64,000 nucleotides of DNA from Morinoia aosen (lineage: Eukaryota > Arthropoda > Malacostraca > Amphipoda > Talitridae), in the NCBI GenBank assembly GCA_030386875.1, contig CM059560.1:48154757-48218756 (forward strand). Direction: 5' to 3'. Made by a program: the position numbers and the translations under genes. Within the stretch, counting starts at the first letter, position 1. Each line of letters starts with the position of its first letter. Below are positions 20,880-32,039 of the stretch, in pieces. The notes beneath the pieces were generated by a model. It worked only from the letters and a program-made list of their open reading frames with translations, was not told the DNA's origin and made no database searches.

Positions 20880-22905
20880 TACATAGTTTAATTGATATTA
20901 AAGCAGTAAAAGGGTTTTCCTTTTTTCCCTGAGCTCGTGAAGGCAAAACTCTGAAATTTTCAATAGTCAGTGAACCTGCAATTTGCGTTATCAGGTTTTC
21001 ATGAAACTTCAACAGCGAGGGATATTAAATTGTAAATAGAACATGCGCAATAATCTCAAATTCAAATTATTGATCAACAAAAATTAATCTTGGAAAAATC
21101 TTTATTTAGGTCATTACAAATCATGCGCACTTTATCTAACTTTGCGTACTCTGAAGCTTTAGCTTGAATATGATAGATCTCTGAATAGACCTGCGATCTT
21201 CCTGAAGCTTTAGCTTAAATATGATTACTTTTTATGACTTGTGCTCTGTTTAAATTTTCTTTCATATTTCTGAAAGTCCAGGATCTAAGTTCTTTTCTCA
21301 GAATTCAAAAACGTTCGTGCATTCTCATTGGAATTTACGACCATAATTATTTTCCCATCAGTCACAGTAAGCAAGGGAAAAGAAAATTTAATAGAAATAA
21401 AGAGTGAGCTCTTTGCATGAGGAACGGATTCCCCCTCTGAAGCCGGATGGAGCTTGAAATTCCACAGCATTATAATTTTTCAAACAAGTTTGAAAATATC
21501 CAACAGAGCTTCAAAATAATCACACCTTGCTTTGTTTCTAGATTTCCATTCCCTGAAAAAGCCTTCAAGCTTGTCTGCAGAACCTCCTCAGAGCTGTTTA
21601 AGGGTATAGTTTTTAATGGGACTTCTTAGGAAATTTGGGAATAAATTCTGAAGTGTATTTTCGGCATTCACTCGTTCACTCGCTTCCCAGTGAATTCGTT
21701 AAAAATTCAAATGAGATTAGGTTAAAAGGGTGGACTTGACGTTTGCTATTCAGCACTCATAAGTAGAAAGAAGTATTCATTTTCATAACCGAAACTTTTG
21801 TTCAATTCAGTGCAATTGAAAACTCTAATTGGTTCGATCACTAGAAAACCTCATGCGTTGGAAAAAAGCAGAAGCCACGTGAGAAATATTTTTTAATAGG
21901 AATCTTGTCAAAATTAGAGAGAATTGATTACGTGTTAGTAATTGATTTACAGCTCTGTTACCTGAAGAGTGAAATGAAGTTTGTTTTAACTGACCGAAAA
22001 ACGTCCCAAGCGAGATAAATCGAAGATGTTGGTTGAACCGTTCTTCACGAGCACCAGCATGCAGAGCAATTGGTCTTTTTCTTTGGTGTTTCAAAAGCGC
22101 AATACGAGTGCAAAAAATCTGTATGAAATTTCTGCCAATCGATTATCCTGAACGACTACATCATAATGATTTACCCGGAAAAAGCAAGAAGTCTATCCAT
22201 AGTGTTACTTTTCGCCTATGAAAAACCTGCTTCTTTATTCTAAGGAGCAAACCATCACACGTAGACAGGTGTAGCAATAATTTAGAATTTGGAACTTTGT
22301 ATGTGTTCCGTCTGCGGTGACGGAGTCCAGTGGAACAAAATTGCAGAGTGTTTTAGTTTACGTAAAAACTAAAAGTAAAATAATTCTCTGCACTATGTTA
22401 CACTATGTAATACAATTACACACCGCATGTGTCAGAAGAATTGAAGTGCGTGAGCTGGGAACCTCAGAATTTAGTTTGCTTTTGATTCTTATTTGCTTCA
22501 TGTTCAACGCGTTACAAATTTTCCCCTCCCAGCTGCGCTGGTAAATATATGTATAGATAATATGTTTATAACAGTTCGGTCTAAATGGTATAAATGTTTA
22601 ATGTTCATTGAAGCTCTGAAGTTACTTAAGATATGATCAAGTATTTTTGTACTAGGGTAATTCATCAAATATCGAACAGAAACCTCGTGTGTCTAGAAAC
22701 AACCTTCATAAATCGGTAACTTTTGCTCTGAATAACTGTTGCGGGCCTCAAGATTATTCTTGAACAGTTGCTTTCTTGTTCTGTGATGTCGCTTTAAAGA
22801 CAACGTAGATTGTTGGAATTGATTTATTGTTCTAAAAATCGAATTCTTTAATAACATAATTTCATCAATATCGAACATGAATCGAACAAGAATTTTGATT
22901 CGAAC
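20880..22905. other. no gene seen; one local duplication
   Basis: AT-rich DNA. GAAGCTTTAGCTTRAATATG occurs twice (about 21153 and 21203), a local duplication. No exon was recognised. Confidence 0.4.
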
Positions 22906-22950
22906 AGGATGGTTTGTCAATTAGTTCTCCTCGTATGGAACATTTGTTAG

Positions 22951-23036
22951 ACGAGGCGTACTAATAGACAAACTATACGTGGCGTGCTAATAGCTATTAG
23001 CACGCCACGTATAGTTTGTCTATTAGTACGCCTCGT
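22951..23036. repeat. 86-bp perfect palindrome
   Basis: The 43-bp arms 22951-22993 and 22994-23036 are exact reverse complements with no spacer. The arm starts ACGAGGCGTACTAATAGACA and the centre reads GCTAATAGCTATTAGC. The right arm is the first part of the 26-bp tandem array that continues to 23200, so the palindrome joins an inverted unit to the array head to head. Confidence 0.97.
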
Positions 23037-23200
23037 ATATTTTGTCCATTAATATGCCTCGTATGGTCTATCTATTTGTACACCTCTGATAGTTTTTCTA
23101 TTAGTACACCTCGTATAGTTTGTCAATTATTATGCCTCATACGGCTTTTCTATTTGTACACCTCTGATGGTTTGTCAATTAGTACTCCTCGCATGGAACT
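22995..23200. repeat. 26-bp minisatellite, about 8 units
   Basis: Units start at 22995, 23021, 23047, 23073, 23099, 23125, 23151 and 23177, with a pattern like TATTAGTACGCCTCGTATAG plus TTTGTC. They alternate between subtypes (GTACACCTCTGAT against ATGCCTCGTAT), suggesting higher-order duplication. The whole block is flanked by diverged direct repeats (TGGTTTGTCAATTAGT at about 22909 and again at about 23166). Confidence 0.9.
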
Positions 23201-23332
23201 TTTGTTTTAGGATGTCCTATATTAAGAAACTTTTTAAAACCCAATATGTTGACATGTATCTCATGTGGCCACTTGGAAAATAAACGTTTTTCTTTCATTT
23301 TTTTTTTCTTTGGTGCACTGGATTTTCTTGGA

Positions 23333-23640
23333 AATGCTCGCGGTGGCACAGCGGTTAAGGGATCGGACTTGTATGTTGGAGTCGCGGGTTCGTATCCCGG
23401 CGCTGGCGCTGCGATTTTCCCCGTTGGGTATAAGGTACCCACAATACCCCACAAGCACAATACCCCACTCGACCCAGGTGTCGGAAATGGGTACCGGCTT
23501 TACGGAGGAACCGTCATGGTGTCCTATATATAGTGTTAGTTATAAGACATTTGAAAAACCAATGCTTAAGATCATTTGTATCAGGCTTGATTGGAAATAA
23601 AGCATCCCAAAGATGCCGATGTTTGTTTTGTTTGTTTGTT
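23333..23640 (+). mobile_element. tRNA-derived SINE family S2, full copy
   Basis: The head carries a good pol III A box (GTGGCACAGCGGTTAAG) and B box (GGGTTCGTATCCCGG) at tRNA spacing. The body contains GGGTACCGGCTTTACGGAGG and GGCTTGATTGGAAATAAAGC. It ends in a (TTTG)n tail at about 23618-23642. The frames on both strands here are repeat-derived. The reverse fragment at 15962-16185 belongs to the same family. Confidence 0.92.
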
Positions 23641-23644
23641 TGAA

Positions 23645-24705
23645 ATAACTGTCTCATTACTTATTTTCAAGATGCATTTGAATGGAGAGTTATCAAAATT
23701 TGAATATGATGTCGATGTTTCATTTGCAGTGTTTGTTGAACCATCATTGTGATCATCAACCTGTGTGACCTTTTTTGGAGTAGAGTGTAAAGCACTCGTC
23801 AATGAATTATTATTGATGCTTGCATCAATTTTCTTGGCAAGGGATTGATCATCAGTAAATGTAGCCAGACGAATCATTGATGATCTTGAGGGCCTTGGAA
23901 CACCAGCAGCTGATTGGTAGCCCCTCACCAGAATTCCCATCTTCAACTATTCAATGTTATTATCAAGCGTTAATACAATATTTTAATGAAATAAAACAGG
24001 CGTTCAATAGATCGATTCAGTTATTTAAAAGAATTAAGAATCGAAAAGCCTTGTTCGAGGCATAAATTCATGATTTTTAAGGAATTTTGATTCGAACACC
24101 TTTGTTCAGTATTTAATACTGACATGAAAAAGGAACTGAATGTCGAACATGGAATAATTATCAAGTTTTTGGCGGAAAAGAAAAAAATACAGCAGCAGAA
24201 CATCATATGACAACACTACTCTCTAGTTATGACGGGAGGTTGACGGTGACCCAACAACAATTAAACCGTCGCAATTTTCCCGAGGTGCGTAAGATTTTTC
24301 GAGTGAAAAAATTCGACCAATTTGTAAGGGTCGTACAGAAAATGCGTTCGCAACCGCTGGTAGCAGTTTGCAGCTCTCAGAAATGAGTTTTTATCACTAA
24401 AATAGGAGTTTTAGATGTAAGATCACTGGCACTGAGCAAGTTTGGATGCTTACTAAATTTATTACGCGCATATTTCCAAAGTTGTTCGATAATCAGTTCA
24501 GTTCGATATTTGATGAATTACCCTAGTAAAATATATCTTCTTAATATCTGCATTAATTTTAAGATCTTAATTATTTCATGAGAAACGAAGATATCAGAAT
24601 GAGCTCATGCTCTTAATTTTGAACCTCATCTGTAGCTCAGTCAACTAAGATATTAATTGTAAATATGTTGCACGTCAAAATTTTATATTACTAGCCCTGT
24701 TATGA
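23645..24705. other. no gene recognised
   Basis: AT-rich DNA. The minus-strand frame at 23581-23946 starts in the SINE tail and shows no domain. Confidence 0.4.
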
Positions 24706-24711
24706 GGGCAG

Positions 24712-24822
24712 GTGCGACGTTGCAGGTGTCACGACCAGCCAGGGCTGCGGGGCAGCACCGCAGCACGGCAGCAGTAGCCCCACACCTGACTGCTCTGACG
24801 CTCAGTACCCAGTTGGACGCCG
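24712..24822 (+). other. candidate orphan exon (GC-rich, spliced borders)
   Basis: About 111 bp, far more GC-rich than the flanks, ending in a perfect donor GCCG/GTAAGTAAG. Acceptor-like GAGGGCAG/GTGCGA precedes it. Two frames are open: one gives CDVAGVTTSQGCGAAP and on to YPVGRR, the other a Ser/Thr/Ala-rich peptide. It could be a coding exon of an unseen gene, an upstream non-coding exon of GPR155, or a GC-rich relic. The complementary GGACGCC and GGGCGTCC around the donor could form a hairpin. I do not recognise the peptide. Confidence 0.3.
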
Positions 24823-24824
24823 GT

Positions 24825-27800
24825 AAGTAAGGGCGTCCGCGAAATCGCTTGTCCGCATAAGGCATGACTGGGCCTCGGTGTGCGTTTCAGAAAAGAAGAC
24901 CTCGCTTGTCTGTTTGTGTTCAAAATTTTATTACGTCTGTTCAGAGAAAGAAAACGTCATGGATAGATTTTGAATGAAGTTTCAGAGCCCTCACGAGGTT
25001 TCTATTTGAGAAGCCATGGGTGAGGGATTGTTAACAAAGTGAGGGAAAATTAATAAAAAGGATCGCGCGCGAGAACTACCCAAAACAGAAAAGTCCTTTT
25101 CTGTACGCCTACAGTTCGTGAGTTCTGAACATAATCTGGAAGTTGTGGTCGGTTTTAAGGCGTTCATGCTTTAACTTGCAGGGCATTTACCCCGCGGCTG
25201 TTAGAGACAGTATTTAATTCTAGATGGATTTTCTTTCCAATATTTCGATGTTTACTGGCGTATTTATTAAGTACATTTCAGAGAAGCAAATGACAGTGTG
25301 CTCAGGTGTGTGGTTAGCTGCCTCAAGTGCATTACATGAGTGGAATTAGCTAGCCTTGAAAACAAGTAAATGAAAACCTCATTATCACTTCTCAAAAATG
25401 GGTTGGTCTCTGTTTTGGTTGAAACAGAAGCCTAAGCTTTGAATTCGAATTTGGACAAAGAGATCACAGTGAACCCAAATAGTTCAGACTGGTTAGCATT
25501 GATGATGCAATGCTAAAGGTAGCAATACGATTTATGAGCTTCAAAATTCACCGGTCAACCACGCCATTTTTTTACAACAGGGTTTTTGCAGTGGATGCAG
25601 ACTTCTATTACATTATGGTTGTAAATAAATACTTGAGTACAAGCGGTGTCAATTAGCGAGCATATAAAATAATTTCTTTTGTTTTTGCGGGCTTTGGTTT
25701 CGTCTTGATTCATCGTCCGTGTACCGTGACAACTTTTCAGCTCCTATAGAACGTGGGCAATCGTCCTCTGTGACGTCTTCATTAATCCTTTAATATAAAC
25801 TGTGTGACGTAGCTGAAGTTCGCGTGAATTAGAGAGGTAGTAGTTAATAAATTATTTTTATAACGATTTCTGCACACTGAATGTTACCTAGTGAAGAAAG
25901 TTGATCTACTCGTATGCGTGGCATGAGGTATTTATTTTCGTAAAAAATCGATCTCAAGTGCCGCTCATCAATGTTTAATTTTCGTCCAGTTATGTTGTCA
26001 AGGTTCAAGGATGCTGGAAGAGTTTGAATGTATTACAATGGTATTAGCATTGCATTATTACTATTTTTATTATTGTCACTGTAAAATGACTAGGAGTTTG
26101 CCAACTTGGCGTGAATGAAAGATTGAACGCAAATACTTGAATTTATAAGATATTTTGCTCTAATGTCTTTGGTGTTTCAAGTCTTGTTTGATGATAAGTC
26201 TGTGCTTAGCTAAGAAAGTGCCGAGGAATTTCTGGGAACATTTATTGACGTTTTTGAAAAAGAAAGAGATAAAGAGAAAGAAAACTGTTTATTTACAGAA
26301 ATGTTGAGACATGATATACATAACTAACTGAATTTTAAATATTTATCAACAAAATTACCTTAAATTGGTAGACAAACCGAAAGAAGTAGGTAAAAGCCTT
26401 GTCCAGGGTTAAATATATACTTTGGGGAAAAAATTATTTTCTTCATCATTTGACTTGAAATGCGAAGACTGGGAACTTACAATACTGAAGAATCCATTAA
26501 AGGACAGCCTCCTTTTACGTCCACACAAGAGCTAAAGCTCCTTCAGCAGTTATTATTGTTGAAAGTGTAATGAGTGGAAGTAAATTATTAAGCATTTAAA
26601 ACTAGCAAATCGATTTGTCAGAAATTTAAAACTCGTTTTTCATGGATACATTTTAACAATCGCGTACTTACTAACCTGCTCGAGGATGTTGCTCTACCAC
26701 ATAATAATAATGTTTTCTAAATTTGCTATGCAAATTATCCGGGCGCCAGAGATTATTTATGGTCAGAAACGCGAAAGAGCTGACGCACAAGGTCAACAAA
26801 AACATCTTACCATAAAAAAAGGAGAACTAAAACGAATACTTCTGAAAAGAACACACGAAAAAAACTAACGTATTCGATTTTGAAAATTTCTTGTTATAAA
26901 GTGAATTTTCTCTTATTTGGGGGAATTGAAACGATAAGTACGCTTATGCTTATTGCAGTGTTTGTATCACGTGCGCGTCATGTAGTAAAATGTGCTTTCT
27001 AAGTTCGCTGTAAGCTAGGAAAGCAAGAAAAGACTCAAAACACTAGACTGAAAAGATTAAAATACTGTCATAAATGATTTCCAAATAATTAGAAAGGGTT
27101 AATCAGCATATTTGACGAAAAATATTGGACAACACGCACGACTAAAACCAATAAATATGTATGCTGATAAAAATGCTTGTTCTTAATACAATGTGTGAGA
27201 AATAGGTGAGGGGATTCGTTAATAAATCCTCAGGGCAACTTATACTTATTTTTATTTATTAATTTAACTTATTTATACTTTGGGATAAGAAAAGTCACGA
27301 CAGCAGATTTGAAAGAGAAATTTCCAACATTAAAATGCAATTAATGAAAATATTAAATTGTTTTATTAAAAAAGTTAAAAAATAATGTTAAGTACCTTTA
27401 GTGGTCAGCATAAATTTTAAAATGAGCGAATACCATAGAAATGATTTTTGTGTTTGACATCACAGTGAAGAGGATTTCGATTTATAAACTCAATTAGCCA
27501 TTTTACTCGCTAATTCTTTTGAATGCACTTTGGTCCATATGATCAAAATTTTTAACTGTGTATAAATTCATACTACTCAATATTTTTGAATGTGTATAAA
27601 TTCGGACTACTAAAAATCTGGCCTTTTTACGATGCCAATCTATTGATAATAATTTCTGCGGGAGGGCATTTGTTTCGGCGTTGAGTTATTGGTCCGTTCT
27701 AGCGTTTCCAGTAACAACAGTGATCAGTATTCTGCATTTTTTACCACAAGTAAAAGTACCTACATAGTCAGCAATTGTGACTTCTGTTTATAATTGTAAT

Positions 27801-28660
27801 TATATTGCATCAAACGAATAACATTTGTACTACGTGGGAATGAAAACATAAAGTTCAACAGAGATTCTCGTCAATGTTTTCCGAATAATATGATGTTCAT
27901 TGGGAAAATAAATTTTTCTATTAATTCAAGCCAAGAAATAGTTGAAAAATATTTTCATTCGTTATAATTTACCGTAAGCCTTTCCTAATACGCAAATAAT
28001 CTCTTACTGTCAATTATTTTCATCCACCCATCAGGGTGTTGTAAATTGAGGCACATTTGAGGCCATACTTCTTTCAGCAATTTTTACTTGTGGCCTTAAT
28101 TTTGTGGATTACTCCGCTGAATCTTTTTACTTTGACCTTCATAACATTGTCGCGGATTGGGTTCAGATCAGAACCTAGTGTAAGATAAGTTATCAAATAG
28201 ACCATTATTCTTAAAAAAATGTCATCTTCGTAGCGTTCTTTGCTTGAAGAGTTGCTTTTAAACTTAATTCAGCATTGATTTTCCTTTGCAAACTCTGGGC
28301 CCTGTTACAGGAACCCTATCAAATTCCAATACAGCGTCATTGCGGATCTGAGCCCTCCTCTATAAGATTCTAGGGACAACCTCTGGTCTGTCATGCGCTG
28401 AACATGCTTCTTTCTACTGGGTCCTTTACCTTTGATTTATCGTTGAAATGAACTTCATTTTTTTCTCAACAACAAGTTTCTGAGCAAAATTTATCTCTGT
28501 TCTTGTATTATTTTTAAGTTAGAGATTCCATTATTGAGAGGCAAGCTTTAAATTTCACTTTTTTTAATGGTAAAAAAAAGGATATTTAATGGATCTTCTT
28601 ATCTAAACTATTTCCTGAAGAGTCGAAAAATTGACGCAGCAGTGTAGAGTGGTGAGGTAG
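24825..28660. other. no gene or clear repeat seen
   Basis: A long AT-rich stretch with only short frames. A small tandem (TGTGTATAAATTC twice, 27558-27603) is the only local repeat noted. Confidence 0.4.
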
Positions 28661-28884
28661 CACATTGACTGCAATACGATCCAGCCGTGGGTAGTGCTTT
28701 TAAGTTTTTCCTGTTGCGAAACGACCCATCGATTGGTCATTTAAAACAGCTTTAACAATCTTATAAAATAATTGATATTTAATGGATCCAGGTAATGTTA
28801 AGTATTTATAACATTTCTACCAATTTTTGAATTTAAATTTCAGTTGAATACTGAACTTCATTTTAAGCCATCACAGTCAACGTG
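28661..28884 (+). mobile_element. TTAA-type MITE (family T3), copy 3
   Basis: 224 bp, with ends CACATTGACTGCAATACG and the complement of CACAGTCAACGTG followed by TTGA. It shares AACGACCCATCGATTGGTCA and GAATACTGAACTTCA with the other copies. The flanking TTAA is degenerate. Confidence 0.75.
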
Positions 28885-29324
28885 TTGAGATATTTTTAGT
28901 ATCACCCTGTCTTCCCGATGGACGTTTCGGAGGCCTGCTGGGAGTAGGTCTTACTGGGAGTAGGTGAACGCGATGCACGGCTCTTGTTAGCCCATGAGTG
29001 ATATCTGCAAACTTAGATATTAACTTAACGAGTACTCTGTGCACAAAGGTGGAAATTAATGCTTCGATGCTGCTATCTTGGTAATTAATAAGAAGCAGTT
29101 CTTGAATTTTGTTTACATTTTTTGGTTTATATCATTTAAGAATCATGAAATTTTGTGCTAAATTTTTAAGAGTGAAACGTAAATGAAGTTATATTCACAC
29201 TGCTCCCTAACTATCAAGTTGTGAATGATTTTTTCTCCTTTAAAACCGTAGCATTCAAAAAAACAGTTGAGCAACACCCCTAAAAGTTTTAGCGTAAAAA
29301 TACCTAGTTTTCATCTTAAGTTAG

Positions 29325-29873
29325 GGTCAATATTGAATTTAATGTTGCCAACGATTTAAATAATTTTGTTGCCATATATTGGTAATATGGTACAATTGAG
29401 GACGTTTTACACAAATGACATTGTATTCGCAAATGCTTGGTTTTCGAGATATTTAACTTTGAAGTTATAGGAACGTCGTTTATAAAATTGAACAAACGAA
29501 CACGTAAATAAGCAGAAATACGGTTTTGGCGAAACAATCGGTGAGGTTAAGTTAGGTAAAGTTCGGATAGTTAAATAAAGTAACCTAAATATACCTTGAA
29601 TAACTTAATTCAACTCAACCATACCGAGGCCGATGATTCCCACCAAAAAATTTGGCGTGGTCCGCGTCCGCGAAGCGCCGGAAGAGCCGTAGAAACTGCC
29701 GTTAATGCTATTCTTGCCTGAACGTTATTTATCCTATATCTCGAAAACTAAGCATTTGCGAGCCCAATGTTATTCGTGTAAAACGTCTTAAAATTGCTCC
29801 AATTACTTGAATTTCGTAATGAAATTATAAAAGTCGTTGACAACATTAAATTTAATATTGACTTAAGTTAGGG
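29325..29873 (-). mobile_element. long-TIR MITE family L1, copy 1
   Basis: A 549-bp element with a perfect 8-bp target duplication, TAAGTTAG (29317-29324 and 29874-29881). Its inverted repeats run at least 130 bp from GGTCAATATTG. The middle block GTGGTCCGCGTCCGCGAAGC is unusually GC-rich and lies in the opposite orientation from the copy at 48124, so the two elements are inserted in opposite directions. There is no transposase. An 8-bp duplication fits hAT, P or Merlin-type transposition. Confidence 0.9.
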
Positions 29874-29884
29874 TAAATTATATT

Positions 29885-30560
29885 CTGGTAGGTGTCAGTA
29901 ATTAACACCTGTGAACTGTTATTAATCTTCATTGTTACTCTCCCACGTACAGTGAAAGTATTTTAGCACTGAAAAATTGACGGTTTAGATTTGAGTTAAA
30001 AATAAAGCTTCACAACATAGTATGCTGAGAACGATCAAACTGCTCTTGTTTTGTGTCGCTACTGCGAAAATGATTTTCATCCATTATCAATGTACTTTTG
30101 AACGGAGGTCAGAAAATATTTTTCAGTATATCTTTGCTTTACGTCATCCTGTGAACCAGTTTCTCGCTATGATAGGTAGTTCGATGAAAGATGCGCTTGA
30201 AGATCAGTATCTTCTAAAGTTGTTAATAATTTCCCTCTATAAAATTTCTGGAAGTTTTTTCCTGAAGCTTTAAACTTCAAAGGACAATCGAAAAAAATTA
30301 ATTCGTTGAATGAAATTTAATCATTGGGTGTTTTCACACATATACGGAGAACTAGTATTAAAAACTAACATATCAAAACGAATGGCAAATATTTCCTAAC
30401 CTATGTTCAATTCAGAGGAAAATGTATGCACCTGTGTAACGTTGGATGTTCGTGAGCATTTGTCACAATTATTTCCAGGAGCCCCACTGTGTTTGGTTGT
30501 TTTTAATGCACCACTGCGACATTCTTCTCGGTGTTACGTGATCTGTGCTTTGACCGCTTG
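29885..30560. other. no gene recognised
   Basis: AT-rich; the frames at 30022-30273 and 30403-30636 show no domain, and the latter runs into SINE sequence. Confidence 0.4.
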
Positions 30561-30571
30561 GCCCCTCAGGG

Positions 30572-30942
30572 TGAGGCAACTATTGTATCTGTGGGAATTA
30601 CCACTGCCTGGGGGGAGATGTGTGGTTCTGAGCTGAGGGTTAGGTAGGCCTTCCTTTTTTCGAAATAGAATATGTTTTTGTTTAGCTACGCACCATCTTT
30701 GTTTTGATTCACTGCTGTCATGTTTTTCATCACCTACTACTTTTTTCTTCAACTTTTACTTGTTTCATAAACTTCTTTCTCGACTTACTGCTTCTACGTA
30801 CTCGTACAGGAGGTCTTGTGTGGGAACACACCTTGTGCATATATTCCACCTTCCTTTGATTTCATACGAAATGGGGCCTTCTCTTCGGAACGCTTTTGTT
30901 GCAGTTAGGGAGGCTTAAAACAACTTTTCTAACTTAGTCTTT
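30572..30942 (+). mobile_element. SINE-like family S1, copy H
   Basis: It starts CCCCTCAGGGTGAGGCAACT, contains GGTTCTGAGCTGAGGGTTAG, carries the ACACACCTTGTGCATA insertion seen at 10311, and ends GTTAGGGAGGCTTAAAACAA. A target duplication is not clear. Confidence 0.85.
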
Positions 30943-30944
30943 CA

Positions 30945-31980
30945 GATTTTTTTCCAGAGTGTGATTTCTCTAACTCAATGTCCCAAAGGTTTGATGGACA
31001 TCTTTGATGCACCCCAGCAAAATTTGATGCGACCATAAATATAGATGAAAATAATCTTAAAATATACAAGATCTAACTAGATGACGGTTGAGAAACTACA
31101 CTCTGTGTTCTAACGTTTAGTGGGAACTTCAGTAGAGTGCGTTAGGTGGAATTAATTTGACATCAAATAGGCAAGGAAAAAAATAAAGCATTCGCTGACG
31201 CCTACAGAGAGTGTGATGCTTGGAAAGCCATCAAAAGTACAAAGCTGCATATGTTGCTCTGTGAAGTTATTCTGTGTGAAATTGATTCATTGATGCTTCG
31301 TAAAACACTCCCTTTGTTTTTCTCGAACGATGTATCCCTACTGCGCAGTGATAGTGTAAATCTCCCTCACAAAAACGTCAAGAATAATTAACGCAACTTA
31401 TCACAAAAGACTACAATATTTATGAATTACTGTACCCGTCATATTCTCTAAATTTATATTAAGGAATAATGAAAACTTAACTTCTCTGCGTCAGCTGTTC
31501 TTGAGCTCAGTCGGTTTTATTTATGAAACGAAGTGGAACCTTATCCCTCAGCTCTTGAAATACACATTCTCGCTAATATTTAGCAGAATTACGATCACGC
31601 TAATTTGGGCTTCTCATTCTGAGTCTTGCTTTCCTATTTTGTGATTCTCTTCACTTCCATATAAAAAAATAATCTATAATTCGTGTTTCTCCAGAAAGGT
31701 CCACCCTCGTGTTTTCAACGTTAGGCGAAAAATTGCATGCCAGTCTCTAAGTCATCTTAAAGTGCGACCATTTTCCAGAAGTTTTAATTTTTCTGGAATA
31801 ATTATTTGTGTCTAGTCTGGTTTCCCTGATTTTTTAATTCTCCAGTCAATCTGGTAAGTCAATCTTATTAGTAGATTCATTTTTGTTTTTCACATTCCAA
31901 AAAAATTGACTGTAATAGAGTTTAAAAGGCAATTTTTAGGAAATCTAATACGTAAAATGAAAAGAAGAACCAACAAAAAA
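30945..31980. other. no gene seen
   Basis: AT-rich DNA without recognisable exons. Confidence 0.4.
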
Positions 31981-32004
31981 GGGAACATTCTTTTAATAGC
32001 AAAC

Positions 32005-32032
32005 GTTTCGGAATCTCTGATTCCATCATCAG
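32005..32032 (-). other. hammerhead-like motif, possible Penelope-like element remnant
   Basis: On the minus strand the sequence reads CTGATGA, one T, GGAATC, AGA, GATTCC, GAAAC. CUGAUGA plus a 6-bp stem II plus GAAAC is the hammerhead ribozyme core, here with one extra base before stem II. Closely related strings occur in Penelope-like retroelements. No stem III or cleavage partner was confirmed, and no element body was recognised around it. Probably a relic. Confidence 0.35.
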
Positions 32033-32039
32033 TGCTGTA

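Noticed and set aside
23335-23412. Functional tRNA gene
   Set aside because: A and B boxes are tRNA-like, but the sequence does not close into a cloverleaf with an acceptor stem; it continues into a SINE body with a second copy elsewhere.
23581-23946. 121-codon minus-strand frame
   Set aside because: It begins in unique AT-rich DNA and ends in SINE tail sequence; no domain.
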